Made by a program: the position numbers and the translations under genes. The notes beneath the pieces were generated by a model. That model was not told the DNA's origin. It made no database searches and saw nothing but the letters and a program-made list of their open reading frames with translations. This document shows positions 28,517 to 40,639 of a stretch of DNA of 64,000 bases, one piece after another. The DNA is from Nelumbo lutea (Eukaryota; Streptophyta; Magnoliopsida; Proteales; Nelumbonaceae): the NCBI GenBank assembly GCA_022828595.1, contig JAKGHH010000004.1:21646372-21710371 (forward strand). The letters are read 5' to 3'. Numbering within the stretch: the stretch's first letter is position 1; each line of letters begins with the position of its first letter.

Positions 28517-29443
28517 GGTGTGCCTACCCCTTTCCCTGCAAAACAAGTGTGGGCTACTCCTATTCCACCAAAGGTTAGGACTTTCTGCTCAGAAGTGGTT
28601 CTCCAAAAGGTCAATACTTTGAATGTACTTCAAAGAAAAAGGAAAAGTTGGTGCCTATCCCCACATGTCTGTTGCCTTTGCCTGAGGAGTGGTGAAACAG
28701 TGGTCCATCTATTTATTTCCTGTCCTTTTACTTCTTGTATTTGGGATTGGTTCTCCTCTCTCTTTGGTTGCAAGTGGACTCCTCCTTCATGTGTGCGGAA
28801 CCTTTTCAATTCTAGCTTCTTCCAGTTACCAAAGGGCAGGGTTAGTGTGGGAGGAGAGAAATAATAGGATTTTCCAAGGGCAGGAAAGAACCAAGGAAGC
28901 ACTTATAGAGGGCATCACTACCAAGATCATGCATTGGCTGAAATCTTTGGAGCTTTTTAAAGACTTTTCCTTTATTGACTTCACTAGAGGATGGAGTGTC
29001 ATGGCTGGTTCCACATCCTTCTCCCCTTCAGTTCAAGAAAGTTGAACCCCGCCGCCTTGCTCTGGAGTGAAACTGAATTTTGACAGAAGCTTTCTAGGCA
29101 ACCCAGGCCCCTCAGGTATAGGGGTGTTTTCAGAGATTAGGGGGTAGAGTGTTGGCCCTGTAGGGGTGGGAGACACCCTAAGGGCAGAAGTTTTTTCTTT
29201 ACTCCAAGGTCTCAAATTGGAAAAGCAATAGGGATTGCAACAGTTAGAAGTGGAGGGAGACTCAAAACTGGTAATAGGCTGGCTGCAAACCAGAAGCTAG
29301 GGCATGCGGATTTTCAGACAACAGCTAAGAGAAACTCAAGCTTAGCAAGGGAGATTAATTGGGCAAGAAGATCAGAAAATGGTATGGCTGATGCTTTAGC
29401 AAAGCAAGGAGTCAATAGGCAAGAGTTGTTTTGGGCATGTTTA
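28517..29443 (+). pseudogene. LINE zinc linker and RNase H, copy B
   Basis: Contains WCLSPHVCCLCLRSGETVVH, ERNNRIFQGQERTKEALIEG and a decayed RNase H (KLNFDRSFLGNPGPSGIGVF; NGMADALAKQG), with several stops and frame changes. It ends at the same WACL-stop as copy A. Confidence 0.78.
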
Positions 29444-32210
29444 TGAGACTGCTTTTGTAAAAGGGTTCTCCATCTGGCCCTTGGATGGTGGCAGTTGTAA
29501 TCTTTATCTATTATTTTTAATGAAAGTTATTTCTTCCCCTAAAAAAAAAAAACCATATTCTCAAAAGATTCATTTGGCATAAACACAGACAGTTCACATG
29601 AATCATAACCGGTTGCTTTGATTGAGATTCATCATGGATTCTTTCCATCTGTGTATAAAATCTAAATATTGGTATGGGGGAAGAAGGGAGTAGAAATATG
29701 AGATACAAGTGCAAAATCTGACAGATTTGGAAGTTATTTTTTATCAGTAACAAGATTTGGAGAATTATTATCCACCTAATTAGTTAAAATTATAAAATAT
29801 ACTAAAATGGCAAAGAATACAACAAAAACTCAATTATTCTCTGGTTGTAAGGCACATTAACATTGCTTGTCTCTTCTGCTTTTCTGATTCTACTCCCAAT
29901 TTAAACACAGCCTCGAGGTTCTGAGTCACATTGAATCAATTCACACATTGAACTACAGGAAAGTCTGGTTTCTGGGTCACCCAAAACGCCAGTTTTGTGT
30001 GGATATAGAAACATTACCTTACTATGTTTTTAAAGATTATAGTCATCTATACAGTTATAAAGAAGATACTTGCCTTGGTTTTGATGCAGGTCATAAAAGA
30101 TAAATTTGATTATATAACATCAACTTATATATTTACCCTTTACTTGCACACGTGCATAGCATGTGCCCTCACAATATTTCGAATAATGTGCTTCCATCCT
30201 GTCAGATTATTCAGCTTTATACGATACTATATGATTTAACTTCTTAGGTAGGTGTCAATTAGCACAAGACAAATCATATAACAGGAAGTATGAGTAAATT
30301 ACTTTGCTGTATAAGACATGATTGAGACATGTTGAAAACCTTTAGCATCCAGAGCTTGCTCTAATTGCTCCCACACAGCCATCCATCATGTCACTGGGAC
30401 TAACAACATAAGATCCTGCTCGAGCCTATTGACGCAGCCAAGAAAACAGAATAAAAAATTAACTAGTAGAAAGTAACCCTGGGGAAAAGTGCAAATATAA
30501 CTGGAACGACAAAATTTTGTAAATTACCTGGGAGACAGCGTGTTTACATAACTGATGAACTGTTTCATCATTCATTATCACTCCTGGAAATTATTGAGAA
30601 AATGGAATTGGATCAGTAATCATATTTATGTGATTCTTATAACTAATGTAGATGGTTCTCTACTATAAGATTCTGAAGCCTAGACCTGACCCCTAAACAT
30701 AGTATAAATTTTATGCAAACTAAATGGAGGATCAAATTACCACCAAAATACATGGTATTGTTATTATACCTAAATTTCTCCATTAAGAATAAATAAATTT
30801 TCACTTTAATGCCATTGTACTAGCAAACTTGAAGAGCAATGGCTAGGGGTATCAGTTAAAGAAATGGAAATCCAATAATAAGGTTTAGGAATCTAGAAAG
30901 GAAAAATGCAAATATCTTCTAAATATGATTTCATGATAATCTTATAATGTAATTTGAAATGGCCAACCCTACTAAAATTGGCAGGAGATATCATCTTGGG
31001 AAAGATGGTGGCATAACTTAGATGTTGACAAGTACTGTAAGGAGAGGATAAGGAGTTATAATTTTTAGGACCTAACTAGCAACTAGAAACATGAAAATAA
31101 CTGAAAGTATAAAGCAATAAAGAAAGGGAAGACGGTGAAACCGACTTATAAATGGTATAGTTTGTAATTCAGTACATGGAAGCCTAAGGATAGCACCACT
31201 AGGTGACAAAATGAAAGTTGATTAAGATGGTTCTGTCATGCCCATTCCATTGGAGACCAAGAACTGGATCATGATCTGGCGCAAGCTGAAAGACTGGAAC
31301 AGGTATCGGAGAATGCCAAATGAGAATATGAGATGTGAGTCAAAGCAATGATATTTAACAAAAGGCATGGCCATGGTGGAGGGGTATAATGGAACATGAT
31401 TTACAGCCAAAATGATAAAAAAACAAGTTGTGTACATAGGAAGACAAAAATAACTGTAAACTTGCAAGAATGGGCAAGATGATAAGTGCACTGCAGACTT
31501 ACAGTGTGTAGGACAGCATTAAGACCAGCCACTAGAACCATACAACAGAAACAGGGATTGATAACCAAACAGACAGAAGGGAAATTTGGAGGATTTAGTC
31601 TTGGAAATTACTATGTAAAGACAGAACAAAGAGCTTTTTCTTTTTCTTTTTCTTTTTGTGACTATTTGGTTTTATTTTTCTCCTTTTTATTTATCCATTG
31701 TGCATGTAGGTGGAGGGTGCAGTATGTTTTTCTGATAGAGAGATAGAAACTGCAACAGTTAATGATGTCATTGTGAATTCCATCAAAGAAAAAGATTTTG
31801 GTCAGAATATGGCATTGAAACAGTTGTGTTAAATGGGTAATAGATGCAATAAGTAATGAAATTGGTCATCATGATGGATCTGGAAGATAGATGGCAATAG
31901 ATAAGAGTTAAGGTCAACGGTGCTAATGGTGTGATAAATGATGGCAAGTCCTCATGCCAATCCTTGTGATGAGCGATGACAGACACGTTCAGTGTCAATT
32001 CAAGCTGTAGAAAGCCTTTTGGATTGGATGGTCTCATGAAATGTAGCAACCAGAACATGCTTCTTGGATTTTGTTTTTCTCCTCCTAAGTAGGAAGTAGG
32101 CTCTGGTCATGACAAATTCAGTAGTTGGCAATGGTGCTGATTAGTAGAATGGTATCAGTCAATGTGATACTGGTGTAACAAATATAGCCTAAGCTCAAGT
32201 CCCATAAACA

Positions 32211-32367
32211 AGGCCATTTCCTTAAGCTGGTTTGGGTTATACGGGGTCTTGGGAGGGGTAGGCTGGATTCAAACCTAATCTCTGCAATTTTTTTGTATGA
32301 AGTGGCTGCTCTCAAACTCGAATCCATGTTGTCACAGCTTTCAGTCCAATATTTTACACCAAGTAAT
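32211..32367 (-). repeat. SINE-like repeat, duplicated copy in ALAD B intron 6
   Basis: Same sequence and position as 5380-5540 in the duplicated intron, so it predates the duplication. Confidence 0.45.
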
Positions 32368-32734
32368 GACCCTACTCATGTCCCACGAATAGTTGAAATA
32401 TACTGAAGGAACCAAAAGCATGAGGAGATTGAAGGGAAAAGAAAAGTTCTTACTGAGTCGAGATCAAGTTTCCATTTGAAATTACTCAACACTAATTTTG
32501 AAAATTAACACTTTACATTCAATCAATTATCGAACAAATTTGATTATAACTGTTAATAAGTATTTTACTTAAAAAAACAAATGTTACAAAAATACGAGGG
32601 TAAGAACATAATCAAAATTATAATATTACAAGGATGGAAAATATTAGATTATAGAAAGGGATATTCTATTATCCTAAATTTGAACTCTAGAGGGGGCAAG
32701 TATTCCTAGAATATCTAATTTAGCAAATCAAAAT

Positions 32735-32737
<3 letters not shown>

Positions 32738-32791
<54 letters not shown>
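32738..32791. repeat. (AT)n(AG)n microsatellite in ALAD copy B
   Basis: A compound AT then AG dinucleotide run. Copy A has only a short ATATAT and no AG run at the matching site (about 5855), so it expanded after duplication. Confidence 0.85.
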
Positions 32792-33952
32792 ATGTAAAAG
32801 GTCAAGTTTTGAAGAAAATAAAAACCTTCAGATATCCATCTTACCATCTTCTCTAACAATGCCATCATGTCCATCAGAAGAATATGGGTCCAAAGCAACA
32901 TCACTGTATATAACCTAAATGAACAAAATTTTGATTTTGATCAATAACTTAACAAAGAAATTAAAGCATCTATGTGGTTACCACATTTCCATACTGAAAT
33001 GAGCATAGGGCATGAAATATCTTTTCTTACAAGGTCTGGATACTTGTCTTTGAGTAGACATATTGCTTGAGGCACTAGACCATTATCATTGTATGCTTCA
33101 TCTCCTGTGGGGGACTGAAAGAACAGCATGCTAATATTTTACATTAATCCTTATTCATTAGAACACTGTTGAAAATTGGGAGGATGAGAGAGAGAGAGAG
33201 AGAGAAAGGAACCTTCAATGCATCAGGAACTTTGGGGAAAAGCACAACACTATTTAACACCAACATCCTGAGCTTTGTAAACCTGGAACAGGAAAAAGAA
33301 TTACTTAGACGTATCCTGTTAAAGGACTGTTAAGTGATTACTTTATCTTACAACAACTACTGAAGAGACAAATTATAGGACAATTATCTGGTCCTGTTAC
33401 AACAACAAAATTACCATACAATATAGAATTTGCCCCAGTTAGTTATGGGTTTTACAAGTTACAACAATGAACTTGCCCTAGCATGTTAAGGGCATTTTTT
33501 CTAGTCAGCTTCACCTTTGGTAAGAAACATGTTTCCCAAACAAATAGAAGCACTGTATTGAAAGGAAGGAAAAACCAAGCTAGAAAGGGAGAGGATTCTG
33601 ATCATGCTTCTGTGCAGGTTCATTTGGAAGCATTATCCACCGATAAACCTTTATAAGTAGTTTATGTAACAAGTTCTTCCCATGGTAATGGTAACTGCTA
33701 GACAGATAAACTGCTTTCTCAGGATTCAGAATTTCTACTAGTGCAAAGGAATAGTGCAATTAAAACCATACAACTTGTGCAATTTTCTAGAACTTAATTG
33801 TAGTATAAGTGCAGCACTACAAAAGCAGTAAAATCAAAATTTCCACTAATGGTAAACTACATTTTGCCATGTAATGATAAGCATAATTTGTAATTTTACA
33901 GAAGAGGAAAAAGAAAACCCATAATGCCAATGTGGAGGAGCAATATTTACCT

Positions 33953-34315
33953 ACCTTTTAAATTTTCATAAAAATGAGAATATGTGTTAAACGATGATAA
34001 AAAGCGGATACCGATATACCAAAAGTTACATGATAAGCCATAGGATTATCTCACAGTTAACATAGCATTGGACCTTATTCTGAAAGAAGTATTTGATTGG
34101 ATTACAACTAATGAAAAAGAGGAAAAAGAAATATGCATTACTTACTTACCTTTTTATTTTTCATAAAAATGAGAATATGCTTTAAACAATGATAAAAAGC
34201 GGATACCATATGCCAAAAGTTACATGATAAGCCATAGAATTATCTTATAGTTAACATAGCATTGGACCTTATTCTGAAAGAAGTATTTGATTGGATTACA
34301 ACTAATGAAAAAGAC
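33953..34315. repeat. Roughly 185-bp tandem duplication in ALAD B intron 3
   Basis: Both units run from CTTACCTTTT/CTACCTTTT through TTTTCATAAAAATGAGAATATG, then AAAAAGCGGATACC, AACATAGCATTGGACC and GAAAGAAGTATTTGATTGG to CTAATGAAAAAGA. Copy A has one unit (about 7021-7192). Confidence 0.8.
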
Positions 34316-35578
34316 CTATAGATACACCAAAATAATTATTTATTCCAAAACAAAAAGAGAAAGCATGAAAAGCAATGAGAAAAGTCCTCTTAGGCCAATA
34401 GATATAGTTGTACTGTCTGACGATTTCAAAGGTTTCTTCGTTTTGTTCAAAATTTTCCATGTAACTATTGGTTCAGGCTAACAATTTTTCGTTTCTTCCC
34501 TTTTATTTGGTTTGGAGGTAAAAGCAAACAGACCATGTGCTACTTGGTAAAAATACCTCTTCCACAAGACCATGTCTCCTTCCAAGCCTATAGCACCCAG
34601 GCATAGCTCCAATTGGTGTGTCTCCGCCTGCACGCTTGTAAGATTAGAAACAAAAAATATGCAGGTCCAAATAAACAAAAGTGCAGGAAAGAAATGAAAA
34701 CAATAAATTGAACAGAAGACAGAAAGTTCCCTCTACCACTACTAACCTTCATGTATGAAAAGTGGATATACGAAATTTGCAGGAGAGATATTTGTTTCCT
34801 GGAATGCTGATCGCAATGCAGGTGACTTCCGATTACGACGAGGACGCCTACTAAGTTGCTGATAGAAACCACCATATGGGAGAAAAAGATAAACCATAAA
34901 GAGATTAGAAATATGTCTAATTGCCTAGAGTAACTATACCTCCTTATCCCAAATAAAATAGCAAAAAACCCAGAGCTTTTTATTATAAAAGACCAGAACC
35001 CAAGAAATACCAAAACCGCGTTTTCTAAACTGGTGCATTAAGGTTATGATAATTCAAAACTTAAAACGGGGTTCTGAGTAGAAAATTCACCAAGTTCACC
35101 AGCCTGTTTTCCATGGTTAACTACCAACATCATTACCTAAATTTCATTATTTTATTCTCTCCAGGCATGCAGTTAAGTTAATTATCAAGACCAGTCATAC
35201 TTACAAGTGAAGACACAACAGGTGTCCCAACCGGTGCTGCTGGTTTAGGAGGGACAGGTGGTGGTGCTTCAGGAACATTTCCAGCTACAACAGCAGCTTC
35301 ACATTCCTCAATGCTCAATCCAGATCTTTTTGACGTCTCCTGTTCATTGCTTGCTCTTATAACCAAGAGAGGTCGAGACTGTCTTGATTGCATGCGCAGC
35401 ATTGACAAACTCCACATTTGTTGATGGTCTCAATGCAACATATTGCTTACCAAATAAACACCTAATTGCTTGAACATTGCTTGATGAGAAAGATATCGAA
35501 CAAGCCATGGCGCCTGGCAAGTACTTTCTGATTCAGTGTGTAAAAACCAAGCTAATGAACGTCTAGGTAAGGTATAAT

Positions 35579-35650
35579 CTATTAACCCCGGACCCCCATA
35601 TATATTTTATTTTATTATTTTTATTTTTTATTTAATATATATTTATTATA

Positions 35651-35687
<37 letters not shown>

Positions 35688-35704
35688 TTTTTTTTTTTTT
35701 TTTA
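35579..35704. other. AT-rich junction beyond ALAD copy B
   Basis: Homology to copy A stops at about 35578. A TATATA run and a long T run (about 35688-35703) lead into the gypsy LTR. Confidence 0.6.
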
Positions 35705-37116
35705 TGATGCACAATCCGGCCACTCCTAGCTGGAAGTGATTGGGCTCCTAGCTGGCGACAGGCGAGAGATACCTACTTGAAGAGAGATGAAGGAACCCGG
35801 GGTTGCTCACCCAGTGGGAGCACTCCGATGCTTAAGTTAGTACTCGATTGCAAGTTACAAGAGAATGAGTTTGCAATAAGATGAGAAAGCTAGAGAGTGG
35901 TGAATATGCGATACCTTGGCCCCTAGGGGTAGACCTGTTCATAGGCCGGGCCGGGCTTTTACTATATATTAACAAATTTTTTTAAGGCCCGAGCCCGAGC
36001 CTGGGCCCGGGCCCGAAATTTAGCCTATACTATTATTATTATTAATGTTGAAGCAGCTGAATAGAGAGAGAGATTGAAATTATAAAGAAAAGAATAAAAT
36101 ATATATATTAAATTATAAATATATATTTTAATAAATATTATATTATTTATATATTTTATATAATATATAAAATACATATTATATATTTTATATAATATAT
36201 AAAATACATATTATATATTTTATAAAATATATAATACTGAGTCAGGCCGGGCTGGGCTTTTTTGACAAATCCCGAGCCCGGCCCGAAACATAGTCAGGCT
36301 TACTTTGTTAAGCCTGAGGTCAAGCCTGCGGTCCTAATTATATGACCAAGCCTGGCCGGGGTGCAAGCCGGGCCGGGCCAGGCCGTCGGGCTACTTGGCC
36401 CATGAACAGGTCTACCTGGGGGGTTGAAGTCTTTATATACTGGCATCCTGATAGGTTTGCTGGGATTGATCCCGAATCTCTACCGCGGCGATTTGTTGTT
36501 AGGTAACGTTTCAGAGTGACCGGTTGTCATCGTCAAGACTAGGGAGCAAGTGGGCTAATGCGACCGTTGTAGGGTACGGTCCCGCTAGGCAGGAGACAAC
36601 CTTCGGGGTTGGTAGGCACGACGTCGCCAGGCAAGAGACATGAGTGCAGTCCTCAGAGTTAGCAGATACTATGTCACCAGACAAGGGACGTGGGTGCAAT
36701 CTTCAGGGTTGGCAGGTATGGTTCTGTCAGGCAGGAAGCTTCTCGTGCGACGCCGGGCTACTTGACAATGAGTGACCCTGTAGCGAGCTACTTGGTGGCG
36801 AGCTATTCGTGACGAGCTGCTGGTGGCGTGCCGAGGTGATTCTGCTCGAGGCAAGTCATCTTCGAGGTGGCCCACTTACTTGGGTTCGGACTACCGAGAA
36901 CTTGGTGCTGTTGTTTTAGTTTGTGAACTGGGATGGACTCAACCCGAAGTACCTTCAGCTCAGGACATTAGTGTAGTCAAGCTAGTTCTGTAGCGAGCTG
37001 ATACTTGCTGGGTTATCACCTGTGTTGAGTCATGTCCACGTGTCGAGTTGTCGTTTATGTTGAGTCACGTTCACGTGTCACCCAATTATGAGGTCGGGCC
37101 AAACCACCCCTTATCA
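35705..37116 (-). repeat. Gypsy 3' LTR (with hAT insertion)
   Basis: 1412 bp, reducing to about 919 bp after removal of the 35930-36414 insertion and one duplicated target; matches the 912-bp LTR at 41448-42359. The many differences between LTRs show an older insertion than the Copia. Confidence 0.9.
35930..36414. mobile_element. hAT-type MITE inside the gypsy LTR
   Basis: 485 bp. It starts TAGACCTGTTCAT and ends with the exact complement ATGAACAGGTCTA. The 8-bp duplication is CCTAGGGG (35922-35929) and CCTGGGGG (36415-36422). The other LTR shows the empty site. The interior alternates GGCCCGGGC-rich ends and an AT-rich core. Confidence 0.88.
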
Positions 37117-37136
37117 ATTGCCCCCCACTCCCCGAG
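37117..37136 (-). other. Gypsy polypurine tract
   Basis: Minus-strand CTCGGGGAGTGGGGGGCAAT abuts the TGATAAG start of the 3' LTR, which fixes the element's direction. Confidence 0.75.
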
Positions 37137-37372
37137 CTAGGGGTCTGGACTTGGTGCGGGGAGTTCATGATGTGACAAGTGGATTTGGCTCGAAGTTCAG
37201 GCCGCCCCGTCAGATCGTGTGTGGCTTACGCGCGGACGTCACACGAACTATAAGTCCCGCGGACGCCAAAAAATGCACTAAACTGTCTTCGGTCTCGAGG
37301 GTCGTGCAGTCGGTTTCCTTGTGAGCCGTCAGATTGCTTTTGATATGGACCGTTGCTTTTTCGGTACAATGG

Positions 37373-37382
37373 CTATAAATAG
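37373..37382 (+). promoter_or_regulatory. TATA box of the antisense ORF
   Basis: A canonical CTATAAATAG lies 160 bp upstream of the plus-strand ATG at 37542, inside the element and outside the LTR. Confidence 0.6.
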
Positions 37383-37541
37383 GGGGTCATGAGACTCATT
37401 TTTATATCAAAAGCTGTCGTGCCTTCGACTTGAGGTCACACTCTAGCTCCGTTAGCTCGGTCTTCCCAGTTCGTGTCTTTTCTCCAGTTTAGTCGTCTTT
37501 CTTTGGTGAGTCCCTTTGCTTACTTTCAATTCGGTTCAGTT

Positions 37542-39539
37542 ATGTCTTCTATTTTTGATAGCCTTTTAGATGAGGCCGAGGTGGGTACCTTGGCCTGGGT
37601 CAGTAGCCGAGACGAGGCTACTTCGGGCTTAGGGGTAGCCCACGGTCTTCCCGAGGGGCAGTTTCCCCTGGAGGCTCGAGAGGCCTCTGGTAACTTGGCA
37701 TCCGCTTCTCATTGAGGTCGGGAACCAAACGACTTTGGTCCTTCCTCAATGACCTTGGACAGGCTTCGGGCTTTGGTATTTCGATACAACCTCCTGAGGG
37801 AGCTTTCCTATAGTCTCCCCAGGAGCAATTTTCCTTGGGAGCACGATCACAATGAGATCATGATTTTTGAGGAGCAGCTCGTGGTTGGCCTTCGTCTTCC
37901 CTTGCACCCATTGGTCGTAGAGGTCCTGAAACACTTTAGCATTACCATAGATCAATTACACCCAAACTCTGTCCGTAACGTAGTAGGGACTATTTCGCTT
38001 TTCCATGAGTATTGTCTCCCTCTCACCCTCGAAATCTTCTCTTTGATTTTGTCTATAAAAAATGCTTCCCATGGCGCCCCCACGCACAAGCAATCTTACT
38101 ATCTGTTCCCCCACTCGGGCTACAAGCTTCTTCACAGGTTGCCCAATAAGATCCCGACCTAGAAACGGGACTACTTCATGGTCCGCACCCCCGAGGGGTG
38201 ACCTTTTCCAACCCACTAGAGGGCTGCCATTCAGGATTCTGGTGTTAGGCTAGACCTGAAGACTAGGGAGGCACTTCATTCTTGGGCAGAGCTCAACCTT
38301 ATCTACACGGACTACCTTGCCGAAGATAAGCTTGTGCAAGCCGGCTTAAGTCCTGGTAGGTTGCTTTGGGTTTTTCCTTTTTAAGGTTTTGATAGCTCTT
38401 GCTAACCTTATTTTTGCCTTTATGCAGTTACAATGCCAAAGGTCGATGCACGAAGCCTCCTGATGAGTTCCTAAAAGGGGAAAAAGAGGCCGGTGAAGAG
38501 GCCGCGTCTGGACGAGGCTTCGTCGTCTGGGGCACCCGAAGCCCAGGTTACGGAGCCAATCTATACCGAGCTCCCCACACTGGAGGCCCAACCTGCGGAC
38601 CCCGAGGTGGAGATAATAGAGGGCGGTGACGAGGAGGCCCATCCTTAGGAGTCGGAGGATGCGCCCACGCTAGCTTCAGAGGGGCATGCTCCCGAGTCAG
38701 AGCCCGCTCTCGCTGCGGGAGAGGAGAGCATCACGAACCACGTGCTCACGGTGCGAAAGAGCCGGGATGCGATCTTCCTGAATGAGGTCGCGTGGTGGTC
38801 AGAGATACTTCTGAGGCGGCTTCTGGGTTTAGCCGCTACTCACTACAGGGTGGTAAGCATTTAGTCTTTGGCCCCGTTTTTTTTTTTTACCTCAATTTTT
38901 TTTGGAAGGTGAACTCCGCCCTTCACACGTTGGCGTGCCAGTTTGCGACTCACTCGAAGCAGGCTCGGGATGCTAGGGTAGAGACGCGGAAGCTCCATCG
39001 CGAGCTGAACTTGGCCCGAGGTGAAGTGCATCGGGCGAAAAAGGGAAGTGAAAGCCAGAGGTTGCTGATCTAGGACCAAGAGGGGCGAAACCTCTTCGCT
39101 GACCAAGGAGAACGCCAAGCTTAGGGAGTAAATTTCCGCCATGACCGCGAGCGAAGAGGAGCTATCCGCGGAGATGGTCGAGGAGAGAGCACAACTTCAA
39201 CGAAAAATCCAAAGCCTCGAGGCCACTGTCCAAGAGCATGCTCGGGTCTTTGATGCCGCTGTTGAGGAGGCACGGTCAGAAGAGAGGGCCAAGGCCGTTG
39301 ATCGCTTTAAGGAGTCCTCGGAATTCTGCAATCTTTAGGTTGAGTATAGCACGGACTCCTACCGCTCTAGGTTCAAGCTCTGTAGACATCTGGTTTGGCA
39401 GGAGTTCCCTGATCTTGACCTCGGTGCTATCACGATGAAGGGCCTGACTCCGGAGGCAGTAGATGCAGCGAACGAGGAGCCCAACTTGTCAGAAGAGGAG
39501 GGTGATGACGAGGTTATGGTGGTGGATCCTTCCGCATGA
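37542..39539 (+). pseudogene. Antisense extra ORF of the gypsy element (PF04195-type, putative gypsy-type transposon protein)
   Basis: Starts MSSIFDSLLDEAEVGTLAWV and shifts frame after 37715. The 37749-38162 frame has FEEQLVVGLRLPLHPLVVEV, LKHFSITIDQLHPNSVRNVV and YYLFPHSG, the conserved block of the plant 'putative gypsy type transposon' domain. A probable intron (GTAGGTTG near 38355 to TTATGCAG near 38428) and a second (GTAAGCATTT near 38850 to TTTTGGAAG near 38908) follow. The C-terminal third is coiled-coil-like (AQLQRKIQSLEATVQEHARV, 39190-39250), ending at TGA 39537-39539. Stops between blocks mark it as decayed. It runs opposite to the element's pol. The function of this protein family is unknown. 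Confidence 0.72.
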
Positions 39540-40032
39540 TGGCTCCTTGCTTTATCTCTTTTTTTTTTTTGAACTATGGGTGTACTCTCCTGGGCTGCTA
39601 AGGTCGGGTTTTAGTAAAAACTCTTGTACTTTGAGCTTTCGTTAATGAAAGAATATTGTTTCAACCCAAAGGATTCTTTTTCAATCTAGATGACACATGT
39701 ATAGGTTACCCGAGCCGTCAAGCTGACAACAAGCAAGGGTAACCGAAGTGCGGATTGTCACTCCAAACTGCGCGAGTAACCCCGAACTATCAGGCTACCG
39801 GGCTTGGTAACGAGTGAGGGTAACCACAACGAAATTTTTCTGAGTGTTTGTCACTTCGAGCTGTTTGTATATGAGCCACTTGTTTAAGCATTGGTCCTCT
39901 TACGAACTTGGACTACGATTGCTGCCGAGGTGGTATAGACATCGTAGGTTTCATGCCCGAGCTGTCTATACTTTTGGTTCTAGTAGCAAGGCAATGAGGT
40001 CTTATGTGTTTCCATTAGTTCGGTATTTTTAA
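39540..40032. other. 3' part of the antisense unit and spacer
   Basis: Holds an AATGAAAGAATATT polyadenylation-like site near 39645 and GC-richer sequence with repeated GGTAACC...CGAG phrases; no ORF of note. Confidence 0.4.
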
Positions 40033-40572
40033 CCCTTAGTCTCTAGGAGCATCTCGGAGTCCACTCCTAAAATTTGCCCATGCCAAAGACACAACTGGGG
40101 CTTATGCGGTGCTGAGGTCTTTGCTAGTTCAGCACTTTAACCCTTAGGCTCTGGGAGCGATTCGGAGTCCACTCCTAAAGTTTGCCCATGCCGAAGAGGC
40201 AACTGGGGCTTATGCGGTGCCGAGGTCTTTGCCAGTTTGACACTTTAGCCCTTAGGCTTTGGGAGCAACTCGGAATCCACTCCTATAGTTTGCTCATGCT
40301 GAAGAGATGACTGGGGATTATGTAGTGCTAAGGTCTTTGCTAGTTCGACACTTTAGCCCTTAGGCTCTAGGAGTGACTCGGAGTCCACTCCTACAGTTTG
40401 CCCATGTCGAAGAGGCGACTGGGGCTTATGCGGTGTCGAGGTCTTTGCTAGTTTGGCACTTTAGCCCTCAGGCTCTAGGAGCGACTTAGAGTCCACTCCT
40501 ACAGTTTGCCCATGCCAAAGAGGCAACTAGGGCTTATATAGCGACGAGTCCGTCAATTCTTAGGCCTTGGGA
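40033..40572. repeat. 108-bp tandem array in the gypsy element
   Basis: Five units begin CCCTTAG(G/T)CT at 40033, 40141, 40249, 40357 and (CCCTCAGGCT) 40465. The spacing is exactly 108 bp each time. Units contain GAGTCCACTCCTA, TTTGCCCATG and GGGGCTTATGCGGTG. The last unit is decayed. Confidence 0.92.
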
Positions 40573-40639
40573 ACGACTCGTAGTCCACTCCTAGGCTTTT
40601 TGGGAATGACTCTCAGTCTGCTCCCCTAGTTCAACGATC

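Larger units (their letters stand above)
26443..29549 (+). mobile_element. 5'-truncated LINE (copy B) in ALAD intron 8
   Basis: An exact 13-bp target duplication AAACCATATTCTC lies at 26430-26442 and 29550-29562, with a poly-A tail at 29541-29550. Without its 1.2-kb internal insertion the element is about 1.9 kb. It carries the same RT-end/zinc-linker/RNase H region as the LINE at 1-2651 and lies at the matching position of the duplicated ALAD intron. It is opposite to the gene. Confidence 0.92.
17971..35508 (-). pseudogene. HEMB: Delta-aminolevulinic acid dehydratase copy B (frameshifted, intron 8 filled by transposons)
   Basis: Minus-strand exons: 35205-35508, 34747-34858, 34557-34627, 33213-33282, 33031-33114, 32845-32914, 30528-30583, 30303-30425, 20185-20256, 19991-20072, 19821-19898 and 17971-18138. 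Exons 1-8 parallel copy A but carry a 2-bp deletion in the transit-peptide exon (about 35380), a 3-bp in-frame loss in exon 3, a 1-bp insertion in exon 4 (about 33253, giving an immediate stop) and a 1-bp insertion in exon 8 (about 30355). Exons 9-12 are fully open: [48 protein letters not shown] with the Schiff-base Lys, and a last exon ending RCLCGEKK and a stop. Intron 8 is about 10 kb and holds a LINE and a Copia element. Homology to the copy A leader stops at about 35578, so no promoter is seen. Calling it a pseudogene is inference from the lesions. Confidence 0.85.

Noticed and set aside
38346..39142. Minus-strand ORFs in the gypsy element
   Set aside because: Shadows of the plus-strand PF04195-type frame; GC-rich sequence gives long overlapping frames.
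40033..40572. CRISPR-like array
   Set aside because: Contiguous 108-bp units without spacers inside a plant retrotransposon; this is an ordinary tandem repeat.
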